Numbered from the stretch's first letter, positions 8,357 to 15,780 are shown. The stretch is DNA of 64,000 nt from Agromyces protaetiae (GCF_030866785.1 NZ_CP133018.1:682001-746000), one strand, 5' to 3'. Numbers and translations: made by a program. The notes: generated by a model not told the origin, from the sequence alone.

Positions 8357-10006
8357 GTGGCAGAACGTCGCGAAGCCGACGATTTCCGGACGGACCGTCC
8401 GTCCCCCATCACGGTCGATGAGAGCCATCCGTCGGTCCGCGAGGTGCTCGCGGTCGACGCCGTCGCCGACGGGCTGCCCGAAGTGCTCGCGAACGAGACC
8501 GGACTCGACGCCCGTGTGCGCTGGGTGCACGTCTCCGACAGTGCGGATGTCGCCCGGCTGTTGAACGGCGGCGAGCTGCTGCTGTCCACGGGCTCCGGCT
8601 GGCCGGCGGAGCCGGCCGAGCTCGACGCGTTCGTGGCCGGCCTGGTCGCGGCGGGGGTCTCCGGCCTCGTGCTGGAGCTCGGCGTGCATTACCGGTACGT
8701 GCCGGCGATCATCGTCGACGCCGCTCGCCGGCACGGGCTCACCCTCGTCGTGCTGCACCGCGAGGTGAAGTTCGTCGCCCTCACCGAGGCCGTGCACCGG
8801 CGCATCATCTCGGAGCAGACCGCCGCGCTCCGCGCGCGCGACGACGTGCGCGAGCAGTTCACCGCCCTCGCGCTGCGCGGCTCGCCCGCCGACTTCGTGG
8901 TGCACCGGCTCGCACAGACGCTCGGTGCGGCGGTCGTGCTCGAGAACCTCGCCCACGAGGTCGTCACCGCCGAGATGTCCCCGGCAGACGAAGAGGTGCT
9001 GCTCCCGGACTGGGAGGCGCGGTCGCGGGCGGCGCACCAGCTGGCGCGTGATGCCGAGCAGGCTGGGCTGGTCCACGATGATCGCTGGCTCATCGTTCCG
9101 GTGGAGGCACGAGGCATCCGTTGGGGCCATCTCATCGCGCTGCCCGGTCCCGCCCACCCGGCCGGCCGCTCGGCCGTGCTCGAACAGGGCGCGATCGCGC
9201 TCGCGGTCGGCCGGCTGGCCGACGGCGACGTCGACGAGTGGGCGCGGATCGGCCGGCAGCGGCTGCTGGACCGACTCCTCGCCGGCCGGTTCGGCGGCGC
9301 GGCGGCCGCGGCTGCGCGCGTCGAGGCGGCCGGCCTGCCGCTGACCGGCGCCCAGGTGGTCGGGGTGGTCGTGAGCGGCGTCGACCTCACGGCGGGCGAG
9401 GCGGATGCCGCGGCGCGGACCCTGCGCGGGCGCGCACTCGCGGCACCGCTGCTCGCTTCGCAGCCGGCCACGGTCGTGTTGTTGTCGTTGCCGGCCGGAA
9501 CGGAGTTCGACGATCGCGCCGCACGAGAGTACGTTCGCGTGCTCCGACCGGGAGCCGCACAGCGGCTCGAGCTCGCGATCGGGACGCCCGGCGACGGGCT
9601 CGAGTCGGGGCTCGCGTCCCTTCGGGAGGCGATCGACCTCGCCCGCTCGGGCGATGCCCGCCCCGGACGTGGGCCGGTCATCCGGCGGGCGGTCGATCGC
9701 CCCCTGGTCAGGCTCGTGTCGAGCCTGCGCGACGACCACCGCCTCCTCGAACACGGCGAACGCATGCTCCGACCGCTCGTCGAACACGACCTCCGGCGGC
9801 ATGGCGACCTGCTCGACGTGCTCGGCGCCGTACTCGCCCACCCGGCCAACCGCACCGCCGCCGCGACCGCGTCGCACCTGTCGCGCTCGGTGTTCTATCA
9901 GCGCCTCGCGCAGATCCAGGACCTGCTCGGCGCCGACCTCGACGACGGCGAGACGCAGACCGCGCTGCACCTCGCGCTGCTCGTGCGGCGCAGTGCTGGT
10001 CGCTGA
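8357..10006 (+). CDS. PucR family transcriptional regulator
   Basis: The 549-aa protein has the PucR architecture: an N-terminal ligand-sensing domain (about 25-150, motif LLNGGELLLSTGSGWP), a central GGDEF-like region and a C-terminal HTH_30 helix-turn-helix (HPANRTAAATASHLSRSVFYQRLAQIQDLLG, given here as consecutive pieces HPANRTAAATASHL and SRSVFYQRL). Family members activate purine, amine or amino-acid catabolic genes. It starts with GTG preceded by AGGAGG at 8343-8348. It is divergent from the mmsA operon with about 100 bp between starts, which suggests control of that operon. The last 46 bp recur in diverged form at 13258-13303. Confidence 0.87.
   Translation: MAERREADDFRTDRPSPITVDESHPSVREVLAVDAVADGLPEVLANETGLDARVRWVHVSDSADVARLLNGGELLLSTGSGWPAEPAELDAFVAGLVAAGVSGLVLELGVHYRYVPAIIVDAARRHGLTLVVLHREVKFVALTEAVHRRIISEQTAALRARDDVREQFTALALRGSPADFVVHRLAQTLGAAVVLENLAHEVVTAEMSPADEEVLLPDWEARSRAAHQLARDAEQAGLVHDDRWLIVPVEARGIRWGHLIALPGPAHPAGRSAVLEQGAIALAVGRLADGDVDEWARIGRQRLLDRLLAGRFGGAAAAAARVEAAGLPLTGAQVVGVVVSGVDLTAGEADAAARTLRGRALAAPLLASQPATVVLLSLPAGTEFDDRAAREYVRVLRPGAAQRLELAIGTPGDGLESGLASLREAIDLARSGDARPGRGPVIRRAVDRPLVRLVSSLRDDHRLLEHGERMLRPLVEHDLRRHGDLLDVLGAVLAHPANRTAAATASHLSRSVFYQRLAQIQDLLGADLDDGETQTALHLALLVRRSAGR
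9961..10006 (+). repeat. PucR 3' end, intact copy of a 46-bp duplicated segment
   Basis: This segment encodes the last 14 residues and stop codon of the intact PucR gene. It matches 13258-13303 at 42 of 46 positions with no gaps. Only 3 nt separate it from the 752-bp repeat that starts at 10010. Confidence 0.75.
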
Positions 10007-10009
10007 GTG

Positions 10010-10038
10010 CGAAAGATAGGAGTTCTCACTATCTTTCG
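10010..10038 (+). terminator. Hairpin CGAAAGATA/TATCTTTCG at the start of the left repeat
   Basis: Perfect 9-bp arms at 10010-10018 and 10030-10038 enclose an 11-nt loop. It lies 4 nt after the PucR stop codon and could terminate that gene. Because it is also just upstream of the GntR promoter and is conserved in both repeat copies, an operator role is equally possible. Confidence 0.5.
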
Positions 10039-10047
10039 CCTTGCGTC

Positions 10048-10076
10048 TTGACATCCTGCCTACTGGTATTCAGACT
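10048..10076 (+). promoter_or_regulatory. Candidate promoter and operator of the left GntR gene
   Basis: A consensus -35 box TTGACA at 10048-10053 is followed after 17 nt by a weak -10 CAGACT. Overlapping the spacer and -10 region is CTGGTATTCAG (10063-10073), a short palindrome similar in style to the TGGTATACCA-like sites of FadR/VanR-type GntR proteins. Autoregulation is an inference. The same sequence occurs 3353 bp downstream. Confidence 0.5.
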
Positions 10077-10111
10077 AGAGAAAAGTTTGCATCACTTTTT
10101 TTTAGGAGTTC

Positions 10112-10795
10112 ATGATGAAGCACCACCCGTACGTCCCGAACCCTGGGCACGTGCTCACCCGCCGCCACACCACCGTCGACCAGGTGCACGCGATGATGCT
10201 CGCGGCGATCGCCGGCGGCGACCTGCTGCCCGGCCAGGAGCTTCGCGATCAGGCCTGGGCCGCCGAACTGAAGGTCTCCCGAACGCCGATCCGTGAGGCG
10301 ATCAAGCGACTCGAAGCGCACGGCATCGTCGATATCGCCGCTGCCCGATACACCCGGCTCGCCAGCTTCACACCCGACGAAGCACGGCGAGAAGCACACG
10401 ACTGGGCCGCGATCCACCTCGCACTGGTCAGCGACCTCTGCGAGTCCGCCGAACGACCACTGATCCTCGCCCTCGAGAAAGCCCGCAGCCGCTTCCACGG
10501 CAGCACCGGGATCAAAGCGCACGCCGCGAACTTCACCTTCTTCGAACACCTGCGCGCCACGAGCACCAGCTTCAGCGTCCACCTCGGCGCCGTCGCCGTG
10601 GCCTACCGTCTCCGCCTCGCACTGCCGAACCTGCCCGACCTCCACGACGCCGACGACCAGCTCCACACCGACATCCTCGCCGCACTCACCGAACACAAAG
10701 CCGACACCCTCGCACCAAGCTTCACCCGCTGGCTCCACGCCGCCAACCACGAACCCGCCGCTGAATCGTCGCTCGCGCCAACTCAGCTCAGCTGA
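10112..10795 (+). CDS. GntR family transcriptional regulator, copy 1
   Basis: The 227-aa protein has an N-terminal winged helix-turn-helix (about residues 18-75) with the recognition motif SRTPIREAIKRLEAHGIVDI. An all-alpha FCD-like effector domain follows, truncated or short compared with most family members. AGGAG at 10104-10108 favours the second ATG at 10115. The first 216 codons are identical to the gene at 13465. The last ten residues (SSLAPTQLS tail) come from unique sequence outside the repeat, so this copy has a replaced C-terminus. Target genes are unknown. Confidence 0.82.
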   Translation: MMKHHPYVPNPGHVLTRRHTTVDQVHAMMLAAIAGGDLLPGQELRDQAWAAELKVSRTPIREAIKRLEAHGIVDIAAARYTRLASFTPDEARREAHDWAAIHLALVSDLCESAERPLILALEKARSRFHGSTGIKAHAANFTFFEHLRATSTSFSVHLGAVAVAYRLRLALPNLPDLHDADDQLHTDILAALTEHKADTLAPSFTRWLHAANHEPAAESSLAPTQLS

Positions 10796-10964
10796 CTTCC
10801 ACTACATCTGAGCGTGCTCACCCGTCGTAATGCCAGAGGGCTGCGTCAATGCTTCGCTCGCGGGCTGCACGCGGCGGGTCCTGCGTCGGCTTCGATCTCA
10901 GTTCGCGATGCGCCCGACACGGCTCCTCGTCCACCGCAGCTCCGCCCGTTGAACACGGGCCAGC

Positions 10965-11645
10965 TCAATTGAGAACTTCCCAGCCCTGGGCCGTGGCTGT
11001 CTCGGCGAGCGCCGCAGTTGGCCGGACCGCGACGGGGTGACCGACGGCCGCCAGCATCGGGGCGTCGGACCAGTCGTTCCCGTAGGCGTAGCAGTTCTCC
11101 AACGCGATCCCGCCCTGGCTCGCAAAGTTCCTTGCGACCTCTGCCTTGCCCTCTGCGACGAGGATGTGCGAAACCGCGCCGGTGAGTTTGTCCGCTTCGA
11201 CGCCAACTTCGCAGCAGTACACCGCATCCGCATGGAGGTCCCTGGCGATCGGTTCCACGCATGGACGCCAAGAGCCAGTGACGAACACCACCTTGTCGCC
11301 ACGCATGCGATGTTCGTGAAGTCGGTCGATCGTCTGTGAGATGAGCTGAGACCGTCCTGTGCTCTCGTACCAGCGTTGGCCCCACGCGAGCATTTGAGAC
11401 CAGGCCTGGCCCGCGAGGAGTTCGAAGCAATCAGCGGTCAATTGCTCGCGTTCGCGACGTACTGGGGCGAGACGTTCCAGTTGAAGGAGTCGGCTGACCA
11501 GCACCGGATCATTCAGCTCATCACGGATGAAGTGGATGAGGGCGGCGATGGTGAATCCACGAATGATGGTGTCATCGACGTCGAAGAACGCGGCAGCGGG
11601 ATCGAGTGAGTCAGCCGCACGTCCCGGAGAGCGATCACGTATCAT
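10965..11645 (-). CDS. HAD-IB family phosphatase of the butyrolactone island
   Basis: The 226-aa protein shows all four HAD motifs: nucleophile DVDDT near residue 22, motif II VFVTGS, the lysine of AEGKAEV and acidic motif IV YGNDWSDAPML. SerB-like HAD-IB enzymes dephosphorylate small metabolites. The gene is divergent from the AfsA-family gene with only 37 bp between start codons. In Streptomyces A-factor synthesis a phosphatase must remove the phosphate that comes from dihydroxyacetone phosphate, so a role in that step is plausible but inferred. No Shine-Dalgarno sequence is visible and the start codon lies inside a palindrome, so a leaderless mRNA is possible. G+C is clearly lower than in the flanking genes. 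Confidence 0.82.
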   Translation of the reverse strand: MIRDRSPGRAADSLDPAAAFFDVDDTIIRGFTIAALIHFIRDELNDPVLVSRLLQLERLAPVRREREQLTADCFELLAGQAWSQMLAWGQRWYESTGRSQLISQTIDRLHEHRMRGDKVVFVTGSWRPCVEPIARDLHADAVYCCEVGVEADKLTGAVSHILVAEGKAEVARNFASQGGIALENCYAYGNDWSDAPMLAAVGHPVAVRPTAALAETATAQGWEVLN

Positions 11646-11663
11646 AAGATATTGATACTATCT
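11639..11663. promoter_or_regulatory. Overlapping palindromes between the phosphatase and afsA-like genes
   Basis: GTATCA (11639-11644) and TGATAC (11653-11658) form one inverted repeat; AGATA (11647-11651) and TATCT (11659-11663) form a second, overlapping one. The region is very AT-rich for this genome. It covers the phosphatase start codon and lies 20-44 nt upstream of the AfsA-like start. It is a good candidate for the binding site of the adjacent TetR-type receptor, although it does not match the Streptomyces ARE consensus. Confidence 0.55.
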
Positions 11664-11682
11664 CACGTTCAGAGGTGAGCGA

Positions 11683-12477
11683 ATGATTGATCGGCGAGTA
11701 GTGCACCGTTCACGGGACGATGAGGTGTTCTTGGAGGACTATGTCGCATTAGGCGATGCGCAGCTATTGGCCGATGTGGTGATCCGATCTGACCACGTCA
11801 GAGCGCGCACCGGCCGTGGAGAGCTCTCCTCTGCGATCGCCCTAGAGGTGTTTCGACAGGGCGCCTTCCTGATTGCGCATCAGCATATGCGCGTCCCCCT
11901 AGATTGGCACTTCATCACGAAAAACGCCGTGTTGCGATGGAGCCGGTGGCTTCCGTCTTTCCCAGCCTCCGGGGAAATGCGATATCAGCTGGATGTTCGC
12001 GTCGACATCGAGACCAAGCGAGGTCGCCCATTCCTCTTGATGTGGGGACTTCGACTCCTTTATGGCGGACGCGTGGTCGCGGACGGAGAACTGCACGGCT
12101 GGACTGTCGCGCCCGCGCGGTATCGAGCGCTCCGCAGGACTGCACTGGCGGCGCCGGAGCGCCCAGCTCGGCCGCAAACTCCGCAGGGAGAGAGCGGTGC
12201 CATCGTCGAATGGGATGACCACGATCCGTTCCTGCTCAATCGACCGGGCGATCACGTCGTCTCGATGATTCTCATCGATGCCGTTCTCCGGGCTGTGAAC
12301 GCCGAAGAGATTCGTCTGCGTAGCTTCGAAATGGAGTTTCGGCGATTTGCAGAGCGCACGGTCCCGGTGTATCTCCTCGTGAACACGGATCATGCCGGCG
12401 TCAGCAACGTCACATTCACGCAGTCCGGCGAAGTTGTCGCCGTAGCCAGCACTTCGAGCGAGCCGTATGCAGTATGA
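11683..12477 (+). CDS. AfsA/ScbA-family gamma-butyrolactone (A-factor) biosynthesis protein
   Basis: The 264-aa protein has two AfsA hot-dog halves. The first carries VHRSRDDEVFLEDY at the N-terminus and the catalytic-type motif IALEVFRQGAFLIAH near residue 50, matching LLLAETIRQ of characterised members, with both Glu and Arg kept. The second, HVVSMILIDAVLRAV near residue 195, aligns to HVPGMLLLEAARQA but has Asp for Glu and a displaced Arg. The family joins a beta-ketoacyl chain to dihydroxyacetone phosphate, the first step of butyrolactone autoregulator synthesis in the cytoplasm. The protein is somewhat shorter than AfsA (about 300 aa). AGAGGTGA precedes the ATG. The receptor gene follows 95 bp downstream. 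Confidence 0.85.
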   Translation: MIDRRVVHRSRDDEVFLEDYVALGDAQLLADVVIRSDHVRARTGRGELSSAIALEVFRQGAFLIAHQHMRVPLDWHFITKNAVLRWSRWLPSFPASGEMRYQLDVRVDIETKRGRPFLLMWGLRLLYGGRVVADGELHGWTVAPARYRALRRTALAAPERPARPQTPQGESGAIVEWDDHDPFLLNRPGDHVVSMILIDAVLRAVNAEEIRLRSFEMEFRRFAERTVPVYLLVNTDHAGVSNVTFTQSGEVVAVASTSSEPYAV

Positions 12478-12572
12478 ACTAGGTCTCGTCATCGCTTTGC
12501 ACAGATGCATGCGCGTGGAGCCTCGCGGAAGAGTACGATCCGACCTAACCGCCGAGAGATCCGAGGGGCCTC

Positions 12573-13226
12573 GTGGCTGAGCAAGAACGCGCGATTCGTA
12601 CTCGTAACAAGATCCTGATGGCCACAGCTGACGCCATCAACGAGTTCTCGTACGAGAAAGCGACGATCTCTGACATTGCCCGGCGGGCGGGTACCACCCC
12701 GGGAGCGGTCTACTTCCACTTCTCGAACAAGGAAGCGGTGGCTCACGCGGTCATCGACACCCAGAACGCCGTCTCGCAAAAGAAGGCTCAGGCAACCGTG
12801 GCGGCCGGGTACTGTGCGCTCGAGGTCATGCTGAGGGTCTCGGCCGATCTGATGTACGACATCATCGATGATCCCCTCACTCGCGCAGGCATCCGGCTGA
12901 CGACCGAGATTCATATCCTGGATACTCCGCCTACGCGATCCTGGAACGATTGGATCGAGTTCAATGTCGCCCTGATCAGGGTGGCCCGCGAAGAGGGAGA
13001 TCTCAAGCCGGATATCGATGTTGATGATGTCGCCCAAGTGCTCACCAGCAGCATCGCCGGCGTGCACATCCTCTCGAGTCTCCTCGAGGACTTTCCTGGC
13101 CTTGCCCACCGTGCACGCGCGCTTTGGCGCCAGTTCGTCGAGGCTAATGCATCACCGGAGAAGGTCCCGCACTGGATCTCTCGGACTGACGCGCTGTTCG
13201 CTCGACCTGAGCGGATCGCTCCCTAA
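12573..13226 (+). CDS. TetR/ArpA-ScbR-type gamma-butyrolactone receptor regulator
   Basis: The 217-aa protein has a TetR helix-turn-helix at about residues 10-55 (ATISDIARRAGTTPGAVYFHF, then SNKEAVAHAVIDTQ). It matches the ArpA/CprB/ScbR group closely, including the YFHF turn and KE-A motif. The ligand-binding half keeps the conserved Trp region SWNDWIEFNVALI and the acidic stretch EGDLKPDIDVDDVAQ. These receptors repress targets until a butyrolactone binds. The gene starts at GTG with GAGGGG upstream. The adjacent afsA-like gene is its most likely partner and target. Confidence 0.88.
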   Translation: MAEQERAIRTRNKILMATADAINEFSYEKATISDIARRAGTTPGAVYFHFSNKEAVAHAVIDTQNAVSQKKAQATVAAGYCALEVMLRVSADLMYDIIDDPLTRAGIRLTTEIHILDTPPTRSWNDWIEFNVALIRVAREEGDLKPDIDVDDVAQVLTSSIAGVHILSSLLEDFPGLAHRARALWRQFVEANASPEKVPHWISRTDALFARPERIAP

Positions 13227-13257
13227 TCCCATCGGCCGCTGGTGGGCCACTTCCATC

Positions 13258-13303
13258 CGCGCTGCACCTCACGCTTCTCATGCGGCGCAGCGCTGGTCGC
13301 TGA
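13258..13303 (+). pseudogene. Remnant of a PucR-family gene 3' end
   Basis: These 46 bp align without gaps to the last 46 bp of the intact PucR gene (9961-10006) with four substitutions. They still encode ALHLTLLMRRSAGR followed by a stop codon. No reading frame continues upstream, which is instead the end of the TetR gene. A 59-bp spacer separates the remnant from the right copy of the 752-bp repeat. The remnant shows that a PucR-GntR pair once existed here in a diverged form. Confidence 0.75.
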
Positions 13304-13362
13304 TCACGCGCCGACGCCGGGCTCGCGTCTCGCGCCAGTCGACGGCGTTGCTGTCGTGGTGT

Positions 13363-13391
13363 CGAAAGATAGGAGTTCTCACTATCTTTCG
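13363..13391 (+). terminator. Hairpin CGAAAGATA/TATCTTTCG at the start of the right repeat
   Basis: Second copy of the 9-bp-arm hairpin described at 10010-10038. Here it lies about 140 bp after the TetR stop codon, so it may end the AfsA-TetR transcript or act as an operator for the following GntR gene. Confidence 0.5.
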
Positions 13392-13400
13392 CCTTGCGTC

Positions 13401-13429
13401 TTGACATCCTGCCTACTGGTATTCAGACT
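13401..13429 (+). promoter_or_regulatory. Candidate promoter and operator of the right GntR gene
   Basis: Exact copy of the TTGACA-N17-CAGACT promoter and CTGGTATTCAG palindrome found at 10048-10076. Both GntR genes should therefore be expressed and regulated alike. Confidence 0.5.
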
Positions 13430-13464
13430 AGAGAAAAGTTTGCATCACTTTTTTTTAGGAGTTC

Positions 13465-14121
13465 ATGATGAAGCACCACCCGTACGTCCCGAACCCTGGG
13501 CACGTGCTCACCCGCCGCCACACCACCGTCGACCAGGTGCACGCGATGATGCTCGCGGCGATCGCCGGCGGCGACCTGCTGCCCGGCCAGGAGCTTCGCG
13601 ATCAGGCCTGGGCCGCCGAACTGAAGGTCTCCCGAACGCCGATCCGTGAGGCGATCAAGCGACTCGAAGCGCACGGCATCGTCGATATCGCCGCTGCCCG
13701 ATACACCCGGCTCGCCAGCTTCACACCCGACGAAGCACGGCGAGAAGCACACGACTGGGCCGCGATCCACCTCGCACTGGTCAGCGACCTCTGCGAGTCC
13801 GCCGAACGACCACTGATCCTCGCCCTCGAGAAAGCCCGCAGCCGCTTCCACGGCAGCACCGGGATCAAAGCGCACGCCGCGAACTTCACCTTCTTCGAAC
13901 ACCTGCGCGCCACGAGCACCAGCTTCAGCGTCCACCTCGGCGCCGTCGCCGTGGCCTACCGTCTCCGCCTCGCACTGCCGAACCTGCCCGACCTCCACGA
14001 CGCCGACGACCAGCTCCACACCGACATCCTCGCCGCACTCACCGAACACAAAGCCGACACCCTCGCACCAAGCTTCACCCGCTGGCTCCACGCCGCCAAC
14101 CACGAACCCGCCGCCGCGTAA
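13465..14121 (+). CDS. GntR family transcriptional regulator, copy 2
   Basis: The 218-aa protein is identical to copy 1 over its first 216 residues and then ends with Ala-Ala and a stop codon just outside the repeat. Its winged-helix motif SRTPIREAIKRLEAHG is intact. Since its end is simple and no unrelated tail is attached, this copy may be the original and copy 1 the rearranged one. A VOC/HxlR pair follows downstream but has its own promoter region. Confidence 0.82.
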   Translation: MMKHHPYVPNPGHVLTRRHTTVDQVHAMMLAAIAGGDLLPGQELRDQAWAAELKVSRTPIREAIKRLEAHGIVDIAAARYTRLASFTPDEARREAHDWAAIHLALVSDLCESAERPLILALEKARSRFHGSTGIKAHAANFTFFEHLRATSTSFSVHLGAVAVAYRLRLALPNLPDLHDADDQLHTDILAALTEHKADTLAPSFTRWLHAANHEPAAA

Positions 14122-14140
14122 GTCTCAGCCAGTGCAATTT

Positions 14141-14176
14141 ACTTGCTATTGACAAGTTTGCTTGCAAAGAGCAAGC
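14141..14176. promoter_or_regulatory. Cluster of inverted repeats upstream of the VOC gene
   Basis: Three overlapping inverted repeats lie 44-79 nt before the VOC start: ACTTG/CAAGT (14141-14157), TTTGC/GCAAA (14157-14168) and GCTTGC/GCAAGC (14160-14176). A -35-like TTGACA is embedded at 14149-14154. This is the layout expected for an operator of the HxlR regulator encoded two genes on. Confidence 0.5.
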
Positions 14177-14219
14177 TAGCCATGAATCACCCATCGACGA
14201 CGACCCATCGGAGGATCTC

Positions 14220-14678
14220 ATGGCCGCGACCAGCATCTTCGTGAACTTCCCGACCACCGACCTCGAGCGCTCGAAGGCGTTCTACACGGCGCTCGGCTTC
14301 ACCATCAATCCGCTCTTCACCGACGACAACGCCGCGTGTGTCGTGCTCGAGGACAACATCTACTTCATGGTGCTCACCAAGGAGTACCTCGGCACGTTCA
14401 CCGACAAGCAGATCATCGACCCCAAGACGCAGGCGCAGATGAGCATCGCCCTGAGCCGAGACTCGCGCGACGAGGTCGACGCGGCGCTCGAGCGAGGGCT
14501 CGCAGCCGGTGGAAGCGAACCGCGTGAGGCGCAGGACTACGGCTTCATGTACTCACGCGACCTCGACGACCCCGACGGCAACAACCTCAGCTTCCTCTAC
14601 ATGGACCCGAAGGCCGCCGAGCAGGGACCCGAGGCGTACATGGCCGGGCAGGGAGCCGACGCGCCCGCGACGGCCTGA
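14220..14678 (+). CDS. VOC family (glyoxalase/bleomycin resistance-like) protein
   Basis: The 152-aa protein shows the vicinal oxygen chelate fold: IFVNFPTTDLERSKAFYTALGF at the N-terminus (written as IFVNFPTTDLERSK plus AFYTALGF), a central VVLEDNIYFMVL strand and the C-terminal metal-site motif DLDDPDGNNLSFLYMD. Family members include dioxygenases, glyoxalases and drug-binding proteins; the substrate here is unknown. GGAGG stands 5-10 nt before the ATG. The HxlR gene follows after 14 nt, so the two form an operon, a common arrangement for stress-induced VOC proteins. Confidence 0.85.
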   Translation: MAATSIFVNFPTTDLERSKAFYTALGFTINPLFTDDNAACVVLEDNIYFMVLTKEYLGTFTDKQIIDPKTQAQMSIALSRDSRDEVDAALERGLAAGGSEPREAQDYGFMYSRDLDDPDGNNLSFLYMDPKAAEQGPEAYMAGQGADAPATA

Positions 14679-14692
14679 TCGGCGCCCGGCGC

Positions 14693-15412
14693 ATGGCAGC
14701 CCGCGCGACGCGCGGCTTCGGTCAGTACAGCGGTGTGGCTCGTGCCGTCGAGCGGGTCGGGGAGCGGTGGGCGCTGCTCATCGTCCGCGATCTGCTCGCC
14801 GGCGCCCGCCGGTACAGCGACCTGAAGGCCGGCCTGCCGCGGATCCCGACGAACATCCTGAGCGATCGGCTGAAGGAGCTCCAAGAGGCCGGCGTGGTCC
14901 GGCGCGTCCCGACCGTGCGCGGTGGCTACGAGCTCACCGCGCTCGGGCGCGCGCTCGAACCCGTCGTACTCGAGCTCGAACGCTGGGGCTGGGCGACGCT
15001 CGGCTCTCCCGCCGAGGGTGAGCTGCTCACCGCCGATGCGCTCGCGGTCGCGCTGCGCGCCGCGTTCCAGGCGGATGCCTCGCGCGAGCTGCCGCCCACC
15101 GAGTACGTGCTGCACGTGGGCGCCGTGTCCATGTCGGCGATCGCCGCCGCCGGCGCGCTCGACGTCCTGGCGATCGGTCCCGACGCGCTGCCGCAGCCCG
15201 GGCGCCGGCTCGCAGCCGCCGCGCCCGCGGACGTGCTCGAGCTCACAGTCGAGGTCGCCTCGTTCCGTCCGCTGCTCGCGGGCGCCGACGAGGTCGCGAC
15301 CGTACTCGCGGGCACCGACGAGTTGCTCGCGCGCTTCGCGCGCACGTTCCGCATGACCCCGGCACCCCATTCGGATGCCGCCGACGCGGCCGACGACGCA
15401 TCCGTCGCCTGA
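14693..15412 (+). CDS. HxlR family winged-helix regulator
   Basis: The 239-aa protein begins with an HxlR winged helix (residues 5-100). Diagnostic motifs are GERWALLIVRDLLAGARRYSDL, split here as GERWALLIVRDLL and AGARRYSDL, and PRIPTNILSDRLKELQEAGVV. A C-terminal domain of about 120 residues resembles the SCP2-like sterol-binding extension seen in many actinobacterial HxlR proteins. HxlR regulators usually respond to electrophiles or redox stress and control a neighbouring gene, here the VOC gene. The conserved regulatory cysteine found in some members is absent. Confidence 0.82.
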   Translation: MAARATRGFGQYSGVARAVERVGERWALLIVRDLLAGARRYSDLKAGLPRIPTNILSDRLKELQEAGVVRRVPTVRGGYELTALGRALEPVVLELERWGWATLGSPAEGELLTADALAVALRAAFQADASRELPPTEYVLHVGAVSMSAIAAAGALDVLAIGPDALPQPGRRLAAAAPADVLELTVEVASFRPLLAGADEVATVLAGTDELLARFARTFRMTPAPHSDAADAADDASVA

Positions 15413-15420
15413 CATCCGGG

Positions 15421-15780
15421 TCAGGGCGCGACGTAGACCTTGCGGAGCGTCTCGCGGACCGTCCACACGGTGCGCATGCCGGCTTCGAGGCGCACGACGG
15501 AGCCCGGGCCGAGCTCGATCGACGGCAGCGCGGCGTCCTCGAACTCGACGGTCGCGTCGCCGGACAGCACCACGAAGACCTCGTCGGCCTCGACGTCGCG
15601 CATCGCGCCGCGGGTCATCTCCCACACGCCGATCGTGCGGCCCGCGGCCTCGTCCAGCACGGCATGCCCCGTCGCCGGCGCACCGGCGACGACCTGGTCG
15701 GCGGGCACGGGTTCATGGGCGAGCGTGAGGCCCGAGGCATCCGTCGCCCGTCCGGCGACGAGCCGCGCCTCGCCGCTCAC
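15421..15780 (-). CDS. Small cupin-domain protein coupled to the PuuB-like oxidase
   Basis: The 119-aa protein has a single cupin barrel with motif 1 around TRGAMRDVEADEVFVVLSG and motif 2 PGSVVRLEAGMRTVWTV. The histidines usual in metal-binding cupins are replaced, so metal binding is doubtful. It matches the DUF861-like cupins often paired with amine oxidases. The start is a GTG at 15780 whose TGA overlaps the stop codon of the upstream oxidase (GTGA), indicating translational coupling. Longer readings upstream run through the oxidase gene in another frame. Confidence 0.78.
   Translation of the reverse strand: MSGEARLVAGRATDASGLTLAHEPVPADQVVAGAPATGHAVLDEAAGRTIGVWEMTRGAMRDVEADEVFVVLSGDATVEFEDAALPSIELGPGSVVRLEAGMRTVWTVRETLRKVYVAP

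Larger units (their letters stand above)
10010..10761 (+). repeat. 752-bp direct repeat, left copy
   Basis: The sequence from 10010 to 10761 recurs at 13363-14114 with an offset of 3353 bp and no difference that I can find. It contains a hairpin, a sigma-70-like promoter and nearly all of a GntR-type regulator gene. The copies diverge immediately before the leading C and after the final C. There are no terminal inverted repeats, target-site duplication or transposase, so this is a duplication or recombination footprint and not an insertion sequence. Confidence 0.93.
13363..14114 (+). repeat. 752-bp direct repeat, right copy
   Basis: Identical to 10010-10761, including hairpin, promoter and the GntR gene up to its last codons. 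Identity of the two copies points to recent duplication, gene conversion or single-crossover integration. The island between them could be lost by recombination across the repeats. Confidence 0.93.

Noticed and set aside
10010..14114. Composite transposon bounded by insertion sequences
   Set aside because: The 752-bp repeats encode a GntR-like regulator and not a transposase. There are no terminal inverted repeats or target duplications, so homologous recombination is the better explanation.
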